From Bacillus sp. cl95 (GTDB lineage Bacteria > Bacillota > Bacilli > Bacillales > Cytobacillaceae), in the NCBI RefSeq assembly GCF_900115925.1, contig NZ_FOYF01000002.1:218099-282098 (forward strand): DNA of 64,000 nt. Reading direction: 5' to 3'. The notes below the pieces were generated by a model. It was not told where the DNA came from. It ran no database searches and saw only the letters and a program-made list of their open reading frames with translations. The translations under genes were made by a program, and so were the position numbers. Positions 19,627 to 28,497 of the stretch are shown piece after piece. Within the stretch, counting starts at the first letter, position 1. Every line of letters begins with the position of its first letter.

Positions 19627-20916
19627 ATGCGCACATACAATAAATCTCTAGAGGCTTTTAAAGAAGCACAAAAATTGATGCCAGGTGGCGTAAATAGTCC
19701 GGTCCGCGCATTTAAATCGGTTAAAATGGATCCGATTTTTATGGAAAGAGGAAAAGGGGCTAAAATTTACGATATCGATGGCAATGAGTATATCGACTAT
19801 GTCCTTTCATGGGGACCGTTAATTCTTGGGCATTCTAATGACTCTGTTGTTGAAGCAATCAAGAAAGTCGCTGAAATGGGTACGAGCTTTGGGGCTCCGA
19901 CATTAATGGAAAACGAACTTGCGAAACTTGTGATCGATCGTGTTCCTTCAATCGAAGTAATCAGAATGGTTTCTTCTGGCACAGAAGCGACAATGAGTGC
20001 GCTTCGTCTTGCAAGAGGTTATACGAATCGAAACAAGATTCTTAAGTTTGAAGGCTGTTACCATGGACATGGAGATTCTTTGCTGATTAAAGCAGGTTCA
20101 GGCGTGGCTACACTTGGTTTACCTGACAGTCCTGGAGTACCAGAAGGCGTTGCGAAAAACACCATCACTGTGGCTTACAACGACCTTGAGAGTGTAAAAT
20201 ATGCGTTTGAGCAGTTTGGTGAAGATATTGCTGGTGTCATTGTTGAACCTGTTGCAGGTAACATGGGGGTTGTTCCTCCGCTGCCTGGATTCCTGCAAGG
20301 ACTTCGTGACATTACACAGCAATATGGTTCCGTGCTAATCTTTGATGAAGTTATGACAGGCTTCCGTGTGGACTATAACTGTGCACAAGGCTATTACGGG
20401 GTGACACCTGATCTTACATGTCTTGGAAAGGTTATCGGTGGTGGACTTCCAGTTGGAGCTTATGGTGGTAAAGCGGAAATCATGGAGCAAATTGCGCCAA
20501 GCGGACCGATCTATCAGGCAGGAACGCTGTCTGGAAATCCGCTTGCGATGTCAGCCGGTTATGCGACATTAAGTCAATTGAATCCAGATGATTATAAAGA
20601 GTTCCAACGTAAGGGAGACATGCTGGAAAAAGGTATGATGGCAGCTGCTAAGAAATACGACATTCCACACACTGTGAACCGTGCTGGATCGATGATCGGT
20701 TTCTTCTTTACGAACGAAAAAGTGACGAATTATGAAAAAGCAAAAACGTCTAATCTCGATTTCTTTGGCACTTACTTCAAAGAAATGGCTGATCAAGGTG
20801 TCTTCTTGCCTCCATCACAATTCGAAGGATTATTCCTATCTACTGCACATACGGATGAGGATATCGAAAAAACGCTTAAAGCGGCAGAAAATGCTTTTGC
20901 TAAGTTAAAAGGATAA
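19627..20916 (+). CDS. hemL: glutamate-1-semialdehyde 2,1-aminomutase
   Basis: PLP enzyme that turns glutamate-1-semialdehyde into 5-aminolevulinate, the step after HemA. The 429-residue protein has [12 protein letters not shown] near the N-terminus, [16 protein letters not shown], the DEVMTGFRV aspartate that contacts PLP, and the Schiff-base lysine in [18 protein letters not shown] (about residue 267). The start at 19627 follows AGAGGGAATGGA, and an upstream in-frame ATG within the hemB end is not used. It closes the operon before a terminator. Confidence 0.97.
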   Translation: MRTYNKSLEAFKEAQKLMPGGVNSPVRAFKSVKMDPIFMERGKGAKIYDIDGNEYIDYVLSWGPLILGHSNDSVVEAIKKVAEMGTSFGAPTLMENELAKLVIDRVPSIEVIRMVSSGTEATMSALRLARGYTNRNKILKFEGCYHGHGDSLLIKAGSGVATLGLPDSPGVPEGVAKNTITVAYNDLESVKYAFEQFGEDIAGVIVEPVAGNMGVVPPLPGFLQGLRDITQQYGSVLIFDEVMTGFRVDYNCAQGYYGVTPDLTCLGKVIGGGLPVGAYGGKAEIMEQIAPSGPIYQAGTLSGNPLAMSAGYATLSQLNPDDYKEFQRKGDMLEKGMMAAAKKYDIPHTVNRAGSMIGFFFTNEKVTNYEKAKTSNLDFFGTYFKEMADQGVFLPPSQFEGLFLSTAHTDEDIEKTLKAAENAFAKLKG

Positions 20917-20924
20917 AATTTTAG

Positions 20925-20953
20925 ACGCGTGCCCTAGTGGTGCGCGTTTTTTG
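20925..20953 (+). terminator. Rho-independent terminator of the hem operon
   Basis: ACGCGTGCC / GGTGCGCGT (two G-T pairs) with loop CTAGT and TTTTTT. Confidence 0.88.
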
Positions 20954-21050
20954 CTTTGAAAAAGATGTTGCTTAAATCGTGAACTTTCGGCGTATTTCAA
21001 ACAGACTTTGGCTTAAATCCGAGAGTGGTTATTTTCTGAATATTATGAAG

Positions 21051-21137
21051 TAAGCATAAATCTGTCTGAACATAACAAATAAAAAATTTTCGCCGCATAA
21101 ATCTCAAAAACACCGCAAAAAACTCACCGAGCATAAC
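21051..21137. repeat. degenerate GCATAA(A/C) intergenic repeat
   Basis: Between hemL and spoVID (449 bases without a gene) a short word recurs: GCATAAA at 21054, ACATAAC at 21070, GCATAAA at 21095, GCAAAAA at 21115 and GCATAAC at 21131, often followed by AAAT(C). Spacing is irregular (16-25 bases). The rest of this gap is AT-rich and holds no credible gene; it ends with the spoVID promoter. Confidence 0.55.
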
Positions 21138-21287
21138 AAATCTTTTTTGTACTCATTTGCAGGTCAGAAATTAACCCTCCAACACTTGAAATAGTCTCAA
21201 ATACCATTCACTTCGCATAAAGAATTCAAGTGAACCTCCTGTTTTTTTCAAAAATCCTCTCATTTGCCAAGTTTTCTTGATATTCAA

Positions 21288-21316
21288 TCATAAATAGATT
21301 CCGACACTCATAAAGT
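21288..21316 (+). promoter_or_regulatory. candidate sigma-E promoter of spoVID
   Basis: TCATAAA at 21288-21294 as -35, 14 bases, then CATAAAGT at 21309-21316 against the sigma-E -10 consensus CATACAnT (6 matches). spoVID is sigma-E-controlled in B. subtilis. The boxes are inferred by eye. Confidence 0.5.
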
Positions 21317-21365
21317 GTAAGTGACATAGTGATTAAACGCGAAAGGATCGAAAGGAGGAGTCGCT

Positions 21366-22505
21366 TTGTCTCAAGGGAATCAATCTTGCCTACGCTTTTC
21401 CTTAGAGGAGTCTGTATGGTTCCAAAAAGGACAGGAAGTAGCTGAGCTCGTCTCAGTATCGTTGGATCCGGATATTGTCATTCAAGAAAGCGATCAATAT
21501 GTTACGATCAGCGGTTCGTTGCAACTAACGGGAGAATATAGACGACATGAGGATGTTGCTTTAGAAGGGGACTACGTGACAGCGCAGAAATTTGTACAGA
21601 ATGTTGAACATCGCGAGGACGGAATTTACGAGTTTTCACATCGTTTTCCGGTAGACATTACGATTCCATATAATCGCATTCAAAGTATTTATGATGTGGA
21701 TGTGGCAGTGGAGTCTTTTGATTACGTTTTTCCTGAACGTAGTTGCTTAAAGCTAAATGCTGATTTGACGATTTCTGGCTTGTACGGTGATCAGCAGCAC
21801 GAGCCTGCTGAGGAAGTGGAAGCATTTGAACCCATCTTTCGAAGCATTGATGTAGAAGTAGAGGAAGAAGCTGCAGAAGCAGATACTGAACCTTCTGAAT
21901 TTGAAAATGTTTATCTGCCTTTTGAAGCAGAAGCGAGAAAGCGACTGGAAGAAGAAGTGAAAAAGGCGGAAGTGAAAGTACCGATTTTACCCGTGCAGGA
22001 GACTGCGAATGAACAAGAACAAGAACAAGAAGCAGTTGTCAGTCAACCGCGCGGAGAAGTTCAAAAGCCGCAACCAGTAAATCAAGTGCCTGTACCATCT
22101 GTGGTCGAAGAAGTACCACAAGCAGAACTGCCAGTGGTAGAGGAGATTCCACAAGCCCCACCAGTCGCAGAGAAACAGGCTCAACCACAAGAAGAGTATG
22201 AAGAAGAAAGTTCGTCCTCTGCTGACAAAAATAATGTATCTCAGGCATCACCAGACGTTAAAAAGAAGAAGGCGTCTAAAAAGACAGGTATGTCCCTTAC
22301 GGAGTTTTTTGCTAGAAAAGAAGATGCTGAGGAACATGTGAAATTGAAAGTATGCATTGTTCAAAAGGGTGATACATTAGATTCACTTTCTGAGCGTTAC
22401 GAAGTATCGCTTCAAAACTTGCTTCGTTACAATCAGTTGGAACTGAATCAAGATGTTTATGAAGGGCAGGTATTATATATTCCTGCTTCATATGCCAAGA
22501 ATTAA
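21366..22505 (+). CDS. spoVID: spore coat morphogenetic protein SpoVID
   Basis: Needed for coat encasement; in B. subtilis it interacts with SpoIVA and with SafA, whose gene is at the end of this window. The 379-residue protein has a beta-rich N-terminal domain (about 1-135), a long acidic low-complexity middle rich in E, P, Q and V (about 150-310), and a C-terminal LysM domain (VQKGDTLDSLSERY ... YEGQVLYIP). The start is TTG at 21366 behind AAAGGAGGAG. The order spoVID-ysxE matches B. subtilis. Confidence 0.94.
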   Translation: MSQGNQSCLRFSLEESVWFQKGQEVAELVSVSLDPDIVIQESDQYVTISGSLQLTGEYRRHEDVALEGDYVTAQKFVQNVEHREDGIYEFSHRFPVDITIPYNRIQSIYDVDVAVESFDYVFPERSCLKLNADLTISGLYGDQQHEPAEEVEAFEPIFRSIDVEVEEEAAEADTEPSEFENVYLPFEAEARKRLEEEVKKAEVKVPILPVQETANEQEQEQEAVVSQPRGEVQKPQPVNQVPVPSVVEEVPQAELPVVEEIPQAPPVAEKQAQPQEEYEEESSSSADKNNVSQASPDVKKKKASKKTGMSLTEFFARKEDAEEHVKLKVCIVQKGDTLDSLSERYEVSLQNLLRYNQLELNQDVYEGQVLYIPASYAKN

Positions 22506-22565
22506 GTAACGATAGGAGAGCGGGTACATTACCTGCTCGACTATTTTTTATCAAGCCAACTTTTT

Positions 22566-22589
22566 GTGCCATGTATGGGCACTTTTTTT
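22566..22589 (+). terminator. hairpin with T-run between spoVID and ysxE
   Basis: GTGCC / GGGCAC around ATGTAT followed by seven Ts. It would reduce read-through from spoVID into ysxE. Confidence 0.7.
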
Positions 22590-22670
22590 GCAAATGGAAG
22601 AAAGGTAGTAAGAATAACGTGCCTTGAAACAGTTTCTTACGCTTTTCTATTGGAAGAGAGTTGAGTTTGT

Positions 22671-23705
22671 ATGAGTGACTCAAACCGTCTCAATGTTGTT
22701 TCTCCGATTCTTGAGAATTATAGCATTGAACCCTATTTCGTCGAGGAGGTTGGGAGAGTAAAGAAAATTTACTCAAACAAGGGTACGTTTGCTTTAAAAA
22801 AGATTGCGCCGAATGTAGGTACTGACTTTATTCGTCATGTTCATTTCCTCTTCCAAAAAGGATTTAATAGAATCGTCCCTATTTATCCAACATTGGACGG
22901 CAGATACGCGGTATTACATGAAAAAGAACTATATTATTTAATGCCGTGGCTTTCTAACGAGGAAAAAGAAAATAGGCATGAGCGGCATCAGCAGCTATTT
23001 AGAGAACTTGCGAGATTGCATACTTTGTCTGCCAAGGAGGTTCCAATTAAGAAAGAAGAACGCAGTGAACACTATGAACAGACTGTACAGTTATGGGAAA
23101 AAGATCAGGAGTTTCTTGATGGATTCATGGATGATTGTGAAAAGAGAGCCTATATGTCACCGTTTGATTTGCTATTTTGCCTCTATTATCATGAAATAAG
23201 TCAGGCTGCCCGCTTTTCGAAAGCCAGACTTGATGAATGGCATGAAGTGACAAAGGAGCAAGAAAAGGCACGTATGGTTGTGAACCATGGAAAAGTATCC
23301 ACTGAGCACTTCCTATACGATGACAAGGGGTATGGTTATTTTACTAACTTTGAAAATGCAAGCCATGGCTCCCCTATTCATGATCTGCTCCCATTTCTAG
23401 CGAGAACGTTAAAAACGAACCCGAAGAAAAACGAAGATTGTGTGGAATGGATTTATACTTATTTTAAGTATTTTCCTTTCAAGAAAGATGAAAAACAGCT
23501 TTTCTTAAGTTATCTGGCATATCCGACGCCCATTATTCGGACAGCACAAGCTTACTTTCAAAGACAGTCGCCTAAAAATGAGTTGAAGTTTGTCCAGCAA
23601 TTGCAAAGACAATACTGGTACTTGAAAAACACCGAATTTGTGGTGATGAGAATCATTGAAGTTGAGAAATCCATGGAGCAATCAAAAGAAGGAGCCCAGC
23701 AATGA
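22671..23705 (+). CDS. ysxE: spore coat protein YsxE, kinase-like fold
   Basis: Coat protein of the CotS/YutH/YsxE family, which has an aminoglycoside phosphotransferase-like fold. In B. subtilis it works with SpoVID in coat encasement. The 344-residue product shows the family pattern: a variable N-terminus with FALKKI (lysine at the kinase ATP position), YLMPWL at the hinge, LARLHTLS, then VVNHGKVSTEHFLYD in place of the catalytic loop and YFTNFENA where the DFD motif would be. The canonical catalytic aspartates are thus replaced, so kinase activity is doubtful. The ribosome site is weak (GGAAGAGAG). Confidence 0.88.
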   Translation: MSDSNRLNVVSPILENYSIEPYFVEEVGRVKKIYSNKGTFALKKIAPNVGTDFIRHVHFLFQKGFNRIVPIYPTLDGRYAVLHEKELYYLMPWLSNEEKENRHERHQQLFRELARLHTLSAKEVPIKKEERSEHYEQTVQLWEKDQEFLDGFMDDCEKRAYMSPFDLLFCLYYHEISQAARFSKARLDEWHEVTKEQEKARMVVNHGKVSTEHFLYDDKGYGYFTNFENASHGSPIHDLLPFLARTLKTNPKKNEDCVEWIYTYFKYFPFKKDEKQLFLSYLAYPTPIIRTAQAYFQRQSPKNELKFVQQLQRQYWYLKNTEFVVMRIIEVEKSMEQSKEGAQQ

Positions 23706-23725
23706 GATTAGCTTTGGGCTCCTTC
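23688..23725. terminator. shared hairpin at the ysxE 3' end
   Basis: GAAGGAGCCCA pairs with TTGGGCTCCTTC across the ysxE stop codon. The small minus-strand gene also stops in its right arm. On the minus strand a TTTTGATT tail follows, so it could terminate both convergent transcripts. Confidence 0.7.
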
Positions 23726-23915
23726 AAATGATTTCAAGATAGAGGGCTAATGAAACTAGAACGAAAATGGTCAGTAAAAGGACATCTACTGTTGTCGGAA
23801 AGAAAATGGTCCTGATACCTTGAAAAATACAAAAAGGGATACTAAACTGCGCTGCAACAGCTCTTACCGTCCTGAGCCAAGGCGGCAACGAGTAAATATT
23901 ATACTTTTTCCTCAT
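23724..23915 (-). CDS. small membrane protein, 63 residues, unknown
   Basis: Short protein with a basic N-terminus (MRKKYN), an amphipathic middle, and a hydrophobic C-terminal segment of about 20 residues ending LALYLEII that should span the membrane. I consider it real because its ATG follows a good ribosome site (GTGGAGGATG) on the minus strand, and it sits in a gap convergent with ysxE with stops overlapping in a shared hairpin. A similarly placed small gene exists in B. subtilis between ysxE and valS (possibly yszA), but I cannot confirm identity. Function unknown. Confidence 0.6.
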   Translation of the reverse strand: MRKKYNIYSLPPWLRTVRAVAAQFSIPFCIFQGIRTIFFPTTVDVLLLTIFVLVSLALYLEII

Positions 23916-24038
23916 CGGTACACATCCTCCACTTCTTTTACTCCCATTCTATGCGTTTACCCAATTGTTTGTGTATAGTAAATTGGGTTCACCAAATAAG
24001 CCTCAGCGTATAAAATATAAAAAAATCGGCAACAATGA

Positions 24039-24068
24039 TTGACGAGAAACTACTTTTTTGGGTAGTAT
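24039..24068 (+). promoter_or_regulatory. promoter of the valS leader
   Basis: TTGACG at 24039-24044, 18 bases, TAGTAT at 24063-24068. A transcript starting near 24075 would contain the whole T-box. Confidence 0.6.
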
Positions 24069-24074
24069 TTAAAG

Positions 24075-24342
24075 TATAAATTTAATAATGAATGCATAGA
24101 CAGGGAAGAGTACATTGTCCGCTGCTTTTAGAGAGGAAAACCATTTGCTGAAAGGTTTTCTAAGCAGAACCATTGGAAAGTCACCCTCGAGCTTCTTTCG
24201 CCAACGGATTTTTTTCCAAGTAGTGAAAGACGGATCAACTCCGTTATCTTATTTAAGAGCCAATCTGGATTGTTCAGGTTGGAAAAAAGGTGGTACCGCG
24301 AAGCAAGCTCCATTCGTCCTTTTAAGGCGAATGGAGTTTTTT
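24075..24342 (+). ncRNA. T-box leader of valS, specifier GTC
   Basis: Riboswitch that reads uncharged tRNA-Val and prevents early termination. The 14-base T-box AAGGTGGTACCGCG is at 24287-24300. The terminator that follows pairs CTCCATTCG with CGAATGGAG and ends in six Ts (24307-24342). Stem I begins near GACAGGGAAGAGTAC (AGTA S-turn), and GGAAAGTCACC at 24175-24185 offers GTC (24180-24182), a valine codon, in the expected specifier position. This agrees with the downstream gene. Confidence 0.92.
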
Positions 24343-24374
24343 GTGTTTTTCAGAATTTTCAAGGAGGAATCGAT

Positions 24375-27017
24375 ATGGAAACGAAAGAAATTACAATGCC
24401 GACAAAGTACGATCCAAACGCGATCGAAAACGGCCGATATGAATGGTGGTTAAAGGGGAAATATTTCGAAGCAAAAGATGATATGGAAAAACAACCTTAC
24501 ACGATTGTTATTCCACCACCGAATGTTACAGGTAAGCTTCACCTTGGTCATGCTTGGGACACGACGCTTCAAGATATCTTGACTAGAATGAAGCGCATGC
24601 AAGGCTATGATGTGCTATGGCTCCCTGGCATGGACCATGCGGGAATCGCAACACAGGCAAAAGTAGAGGAAAAGCTTCGCAGCGAAGGTACGAGCCGTTA
24701 TGATCTTGGCCGTGAAAAGTTCGTTGAAGAAACTTGGAAGTGGAAAGAAGAGTATGCGGGACATATCAGAAAGCAATGGTCAAAGCTTGGTTTAGGTCTT
24801 GATTACAGCCGTGAGCGCTTTACGCTTGATGAAGGATTGTCCGATGCGGTTCGCGAGGTATTCGTATCTCTTTATAACAAGGGTCTTATCTATCGTGGTG
24901 AGTATATCATCAACTGGGATCCTTCAACAAAAACAGCATTGTCCGATATTGAAGTAATCTACAAAGATGTTCAAGGTGCTTTCTACCACATGCGTTACCC
25001 TCTTGCCGATGGTTCTGGTCATATTGAGGTTGCGACAACTCGTCCAGAAACGATGCTTGGAGATACAGCTGTTGCTGTACATCCTGAAGATGAGCGTTAT
25101 AAGCACCTCATTGGAAAAACAGTCATTTTACCGATTGTTGGCCGTGAAATTCCAATCGTTGGTGATGATTATGTGGATATGGAGTTCGGTTCTGGCGCAG
25201 TAAAGATTACGCCTGCCCACGACCCTAACGATTTCGAAATCGGAAACCGTCATAATCTTGAAAGAGTACTTGTTATGAACGAAGATGGTACGATGAATGA
25301 TCGTGCTGGTAAGTACAAGGACATGGATCGTTTCGACTGCCGCAAGCAAATCGTAAAAGACCTACAAGACCAAGGCGTGTTGTTCAAAATCGAAGAGCAC
25401 ATGCATTCTGTAGGACACTCTGAGAGAAGCGGTGCGGTTGTCGAGCCATACCTTTCAACACAATGGTTTGTAAAAATGCAGCCTCTTGCTGACAAAGCAA
25501 TCGAGTTACAACAACAGGAAGACAAAGTTAACTTTGTACCTGACCGCTTTGAAAAAACATACTTGCGCTGGATGGAAAATATCCGCGACTGGTGTATATC
25601 AAGACAACTATGGTGGGGTCACCGCATTCCGGCTTGGTATCATAAGCAAACGGGTGAAGTATACGTAGGACATGAGGCTCCTGCTGATGAGGAGAATTGG
25701 AATCAAGACACGGACGTATTGGACACTTGGTTCAGCTCAGCATTATGGCCGTTTTCTACATTAGGATGGCCAAATACGGGAGCAGCTGATTACAAGCGTT
25801 ACTACTCAACAGACTGTCTCGTAACTGGCTATGACATCATCTTCTTCTGGGTTTCCAGAATGATTTTCCAAGGTATTGAATTTACAGGACAACGTCCATT
25901 CAAAGATGTTTTAATCCACGGACTTGTTCGTGATGCTGAAGGACGCAAGATGAGTAAGTCACTTGGCAATGGTGTCGATCCGATGGATGTAATCGATAAG
26001 TACGGTTGCGATTCATTACGCTTCTTCTTATCAACTGGAAGCTCTCCAGGTCAGGATCTACGCTTCAGCATTGAAAAAGTAGAATCTACTTGGAACTTTG
26101 CTAATAAGATTTGGAACGCATCGCGCTTTGCATTGATGAATATGAACGGAATGACATATGACGAAATTGATTTGACTGGTGAAAAATCAGTTGCGGATCA
26201 ATGGATCTTGACTCGTTTGAATGAAACGATTGAAACCGTAACGCGTCTATCTGATAAATATGAATTCGGAGAAGTAGGCCGTATCCTTTACAACTTCATC
26301 TGGGATGATTTCTGTGATTGGTACATTGAAATGGCTAAGCTTCCATTGTATGGCGAGAATGAAGCAGCTAAAAAGACAACGCGCTCCATTTTAGCTTATG
26401 TTCTTGACAATACAATGAGACTACTACACCCATTCATGCCATTCATTACAGAAGAAATCTGGCAGAACCTGCCGCATCAAGGTGAGTCCATCACGATTGC
26501 AAAATGGCCGGAAGTAAATCCTGAATTGAGCAACTCACAAGCAGCGGCAGATATGAAGCTACTCGTTGAAATGATCCGCTCTGTAAGAAATATCCGTGCT
26601 GAAGTAAATACACCAATGAGCAAGAAAGTTAAAATGTTCATCAAGGTGAAAGACGGTGCGGTATTAGAAACACTTGAAAGAAATCGTTCTTACATCGAAA
26701 GATTCTGTAATCCAGAGGCCCTTGAAATCGGAACGGATCTTCAAACGCCTGATAAAGTAATGACAGCTGTAATCACGGGTCTAGAGATTATCATGCCACT
26801 TGAAGGCCTCATTAACCTTGACGAAGAAATTGCCCGTCTTGAAAAAGAATGGGATAAGTTAAATAAAGAGGTTGAGCGAGTTCAGAAGAAATTAGGCAAT
26901 GAAGGCTTCGTGAAGAAAGCACCAGAAAGCGTTATTGCAGAAGAACGTGCAAAAGAAAAAGATTATATCGAAAAACGTGCGACAGTAGAAGCGCGTATTC
27001 AAGAATTGAAAGCATAA
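24375..27017 (+). CDS. valS: valyl-tRNA synthetase
   Basis: Class I aminoacyl-tRNA synthetase, 880 residues. The HIGH motif appears as KLHLGHAW (about residues 53-60) and KMSKS as RKMSKSLGN (about 526-534). The CP1 editing domain is present between them ([25 protein letters not shown]), and a C-terminal coiled coil (about 805-880) ends the protein, as is usual for ValS. The start at 24375 follows CAAGGAGGAATCGAT. Expression should be induced by valine starvation through the T-box. Confidence 0.98.
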   Translation: METKEITMPTKYDPNAIENGRYEWWLKGKYFEAKDDMEKQPYTIVIPPPNVTGKLHLGHAWDTTLQDILTRMKRMQGYDVLWLPGMDHAGIATQAKVEEKLRSEGTSRYDLGREKFVEETWKWKEEYAGHIRKQWSKLGLGLDYSRERFTLDEGLSDAVREVFVSLYNKGLIYRGEYIINWDPSTKTALSDIEVIYKDVQGAFYHMRYPLADGSGHIEVATTRPETMLGDTAVAVHPEDERYKHLIGKTVILPIVGREIPIVGDDYVDMEFGSGAVKITPAHDPNDFEIGNRHNLERVLVMNEDGTMNDRAGKYKDMDRFDCRKQIVKDLQDQGVLFKIEEHMHSVGHSERSGAVVEPYLSTQWFVKMQPLADKAIELQQQEDKVNFVPDRFEKTYLRWMENIRDWCISRQLWWGHRIPAWYHKQTGEVYVGHEAPADEENWNQDTDVLDTWFSSALWPFSTLGWPNTGAADYKRYYSTDCLVTGYDIIFFWVSRMIFQGIEFTGQRPFKDVLIHGLVRDAEGRKMSKSLGNGVDPMDVIDKYGCDSLRFFLSTGSSPGQDLRFSIEKVESTWNFANKIWNASRFALMNMNGMTYDEIDLTGEKSVADQWILTRLNETIETVTRLSDKYEFGEVGRILYNFIWDDFCDWYIEMAKLPLYGENEAAKKTTRSILAYVLDNTMRLLHPFMPFITEEIWQNLPHQGESITIAKWPEVNPELSNSQAAADMKLLVEMIRSVRNIRAEVNTPMSKKVKMFIKVKDGAVLETLERNRSYIERFCNPEALEIGTDLQTPDKVMTAVITGLEIIMPLEGLINLDEEIARLEKEWDKLNKEVERVQKKLGNEGFVKKAPESVIAEERAKEKDYIEKRATVEARIQELKA

Positions 27018-27038
27018 AAAGTTGTACCAATTTCATCA

Positions 27039-27080
27039 GTTGAGACGGATCCCATATAAGGATTCGTCTTAACTTTTTTA
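27039..27080 (+). terminator. Rho-independent terminator after valS
   Basis: AGTTGAGACGGATCC pairs with GGATTCGTCTTAACT (G-T and T-G pairs), loop CATATAA, then six Ts. Confidence 0.9.
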
Positions 27081-27110
27081 TTTTATTATCATAAATTGGG
27101 GTTGGTTTGC

Positions 27111-28418
27111 TTGTTTCATTCATATAAAGAGGCGCTCGATTGGATTCACTCACGTTTGAGGCTAGGAATTAAACCAGGATTGATACGGATGGAGTGGATG
27201 ATGGAGAAACTGAATCATCCAGAAAGAGAACTTTCTGCTCTCCATATAGGGGGTACGAATGGAAAGGGCTCTACAGTTACATTCTTAAGATCGATGTTAC
27301 AGGCAGGCGGCTATAAGGTAGGGACCTTCACATCACCGTATATTGAACAATTCAATGAGAGGATTAGCGTGAATGGAACTCCCATACCTGATGAGCAGAT
27401 TTTAGAATTGGCAAATGTGATTAAGCCATTATCAGATGAACTTGAGGAAACAGAGCTCGGTGGACCGACTGAATTTGAAGTGATTACAGCCATGGCATTC
27501 TATTACTTCGCTCGCATTGAAAAAACAGACTTTGTTTTGTTTGAAGTAGGGCTTGGTGGTAGGTTTGATTCTACGAATATCATTAGACCTCTACTATCGA
27601 TCATCACAAATATTGGGTTGGATCATACACAAATACTTGGTGACTCTTATGAGGCCATTGCATTTGAAAAAGCAGGGATTATTAAGGAAGGTATTCCCAT
27701 TGTAACAGCTGTCAAAAATGCGGAAGCATTAAAGGTCATTGAAGAGCAGGCTATTCTGAAAAACGCACCAATCTTACGTATCGAAAAGGAGTACTTCATT
27801 AAAGAGCAACATTCCCTTGAACATGGAGAATCTTTCTCGATTCATTCAATATTGACAAATTTAGACGATATTACTATTAGCATGGTTGGAAAGCATCAAA
27901 CTGAAAATGCCGCCGCAGCTGTGATGGCATTACAATGTTTAATAAAAGAACACTCGCTTTCCATCAATGAGGATGATTTAAGACTAGGTTTGAAACAGGC
28001 ATTTTGGCCGGGCAGATTTGAGAAAGTGTCGGATCAACCGCTTGTTTACTTGGACGGTGCACATAATGAAGAAGGGATCAATGCCCTTGTTGAGATCCTA
28101 ACGAACCGTTTTTCCGAAAAAGAAATCCACATTGTGTTTGCAGCCTTAAAGGATAAGAAACTCGATGAAATGATACATAAGTTAGACAAAGTTGCGTCAA
28201 ACATAACTTTTGTTTCGTTCGATTTTCCACGTGCAGCGGTTGCAAAGGATCTTTTTGACATTAGCCGTTCAAACAACAAATCACGATGGGAAGACTGGTC
28301 AAGTCAGCTTGAAACGAAAATGGATGTCTTACAAAATAATCAGATGCTTGTCATTACAGGTTCGCTCTATTTTATTTCTGAAATAAAGGGCTGGATTTGT
28401 CAAAAAATGAAAGAATAG
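27111..28418 (+). CDS. folC: folylpolyglutamate / dihydrofolate synthase
   Basis: Adds glutamate to dihydropteroate and folates, an ATP-dependent Mur-ligase-like enzyme. It has the P-loop GGTNGKGST (about residues 46-54), the FTSPYIEQFNERI loop, GLGGRFDSTN, and DGAHNEEG near 310. 435 residues. Starts are ambiguous: TTG codons occur at 27096, 27102 and 27111. I take 27111 because it gives MFHSYKEALDWIH, matching the B. subtilis start MFTAYQDARSWIH, and it follows TTGGGGTTGG at good distance. In B. subtilis comC comes next; here the T4P locus does. Confidence 0.94.
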   Translation: MFHSYKEALDWIHSRLRLGIKPGLIRMEWMMEKLNHPERELSALHIGGTNGKGSTVTFLRSMLQAGGYKVGTFTSPYIEQFNERISVNGTPIPDEQILELANVIKPLSDELEETELGGPTEFEVITAMAFYYFARIEKTDFVLFEVGLGGRFDSTNIIRPLLSIITNIGLDHTQILGDSYEAIAFEKAGIIKEGIPIVTAVKNAEALKVIEEQAILKNAPILRIEKEYFIKEQHSLEHGESFSIHSILTNLDDITISMVGKHQTENAAAAVMALQCLIKEHSLSINEDDLRLGLKQAFWPGRFEKVSDQPLVYLDGAHNEEGINALVEILTNRFSEKEIHIVFAALKDKKLDEMIHKLDKVASNITFVSFDFPRAAVAKDLFDISRSNNKSRWEDWSSQLETKMDVLQNNQMLVITGSLYFISEIKGWICQKMKE

Positions 28419-28419
28419 T

Positions 28420-28448
28420 GTGACAAATTTTTGAAGATTTGATAAAAT
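28420..28448 (+). promoter_or_regulatory. sigma-A promoter of the diguanylate cyclase gene
   Basis: GTGACA at 28420-28425, 17 bases, TAAAAT at 28443-28448; overlaps the folC stop codon. Separate transcription from folC is therefore likely. Confidence 0.7.
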
Positions 28449-28497
28449 GAGTCTGTATTCATGACAAATTTACTATCACCTAGGAGGTGGATAGAAA

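Noticed and set aside
24115..24453. Open frame through the valS leader
   Set aside because: It lies over the T-box and its terminator; the leader structure explains the region.
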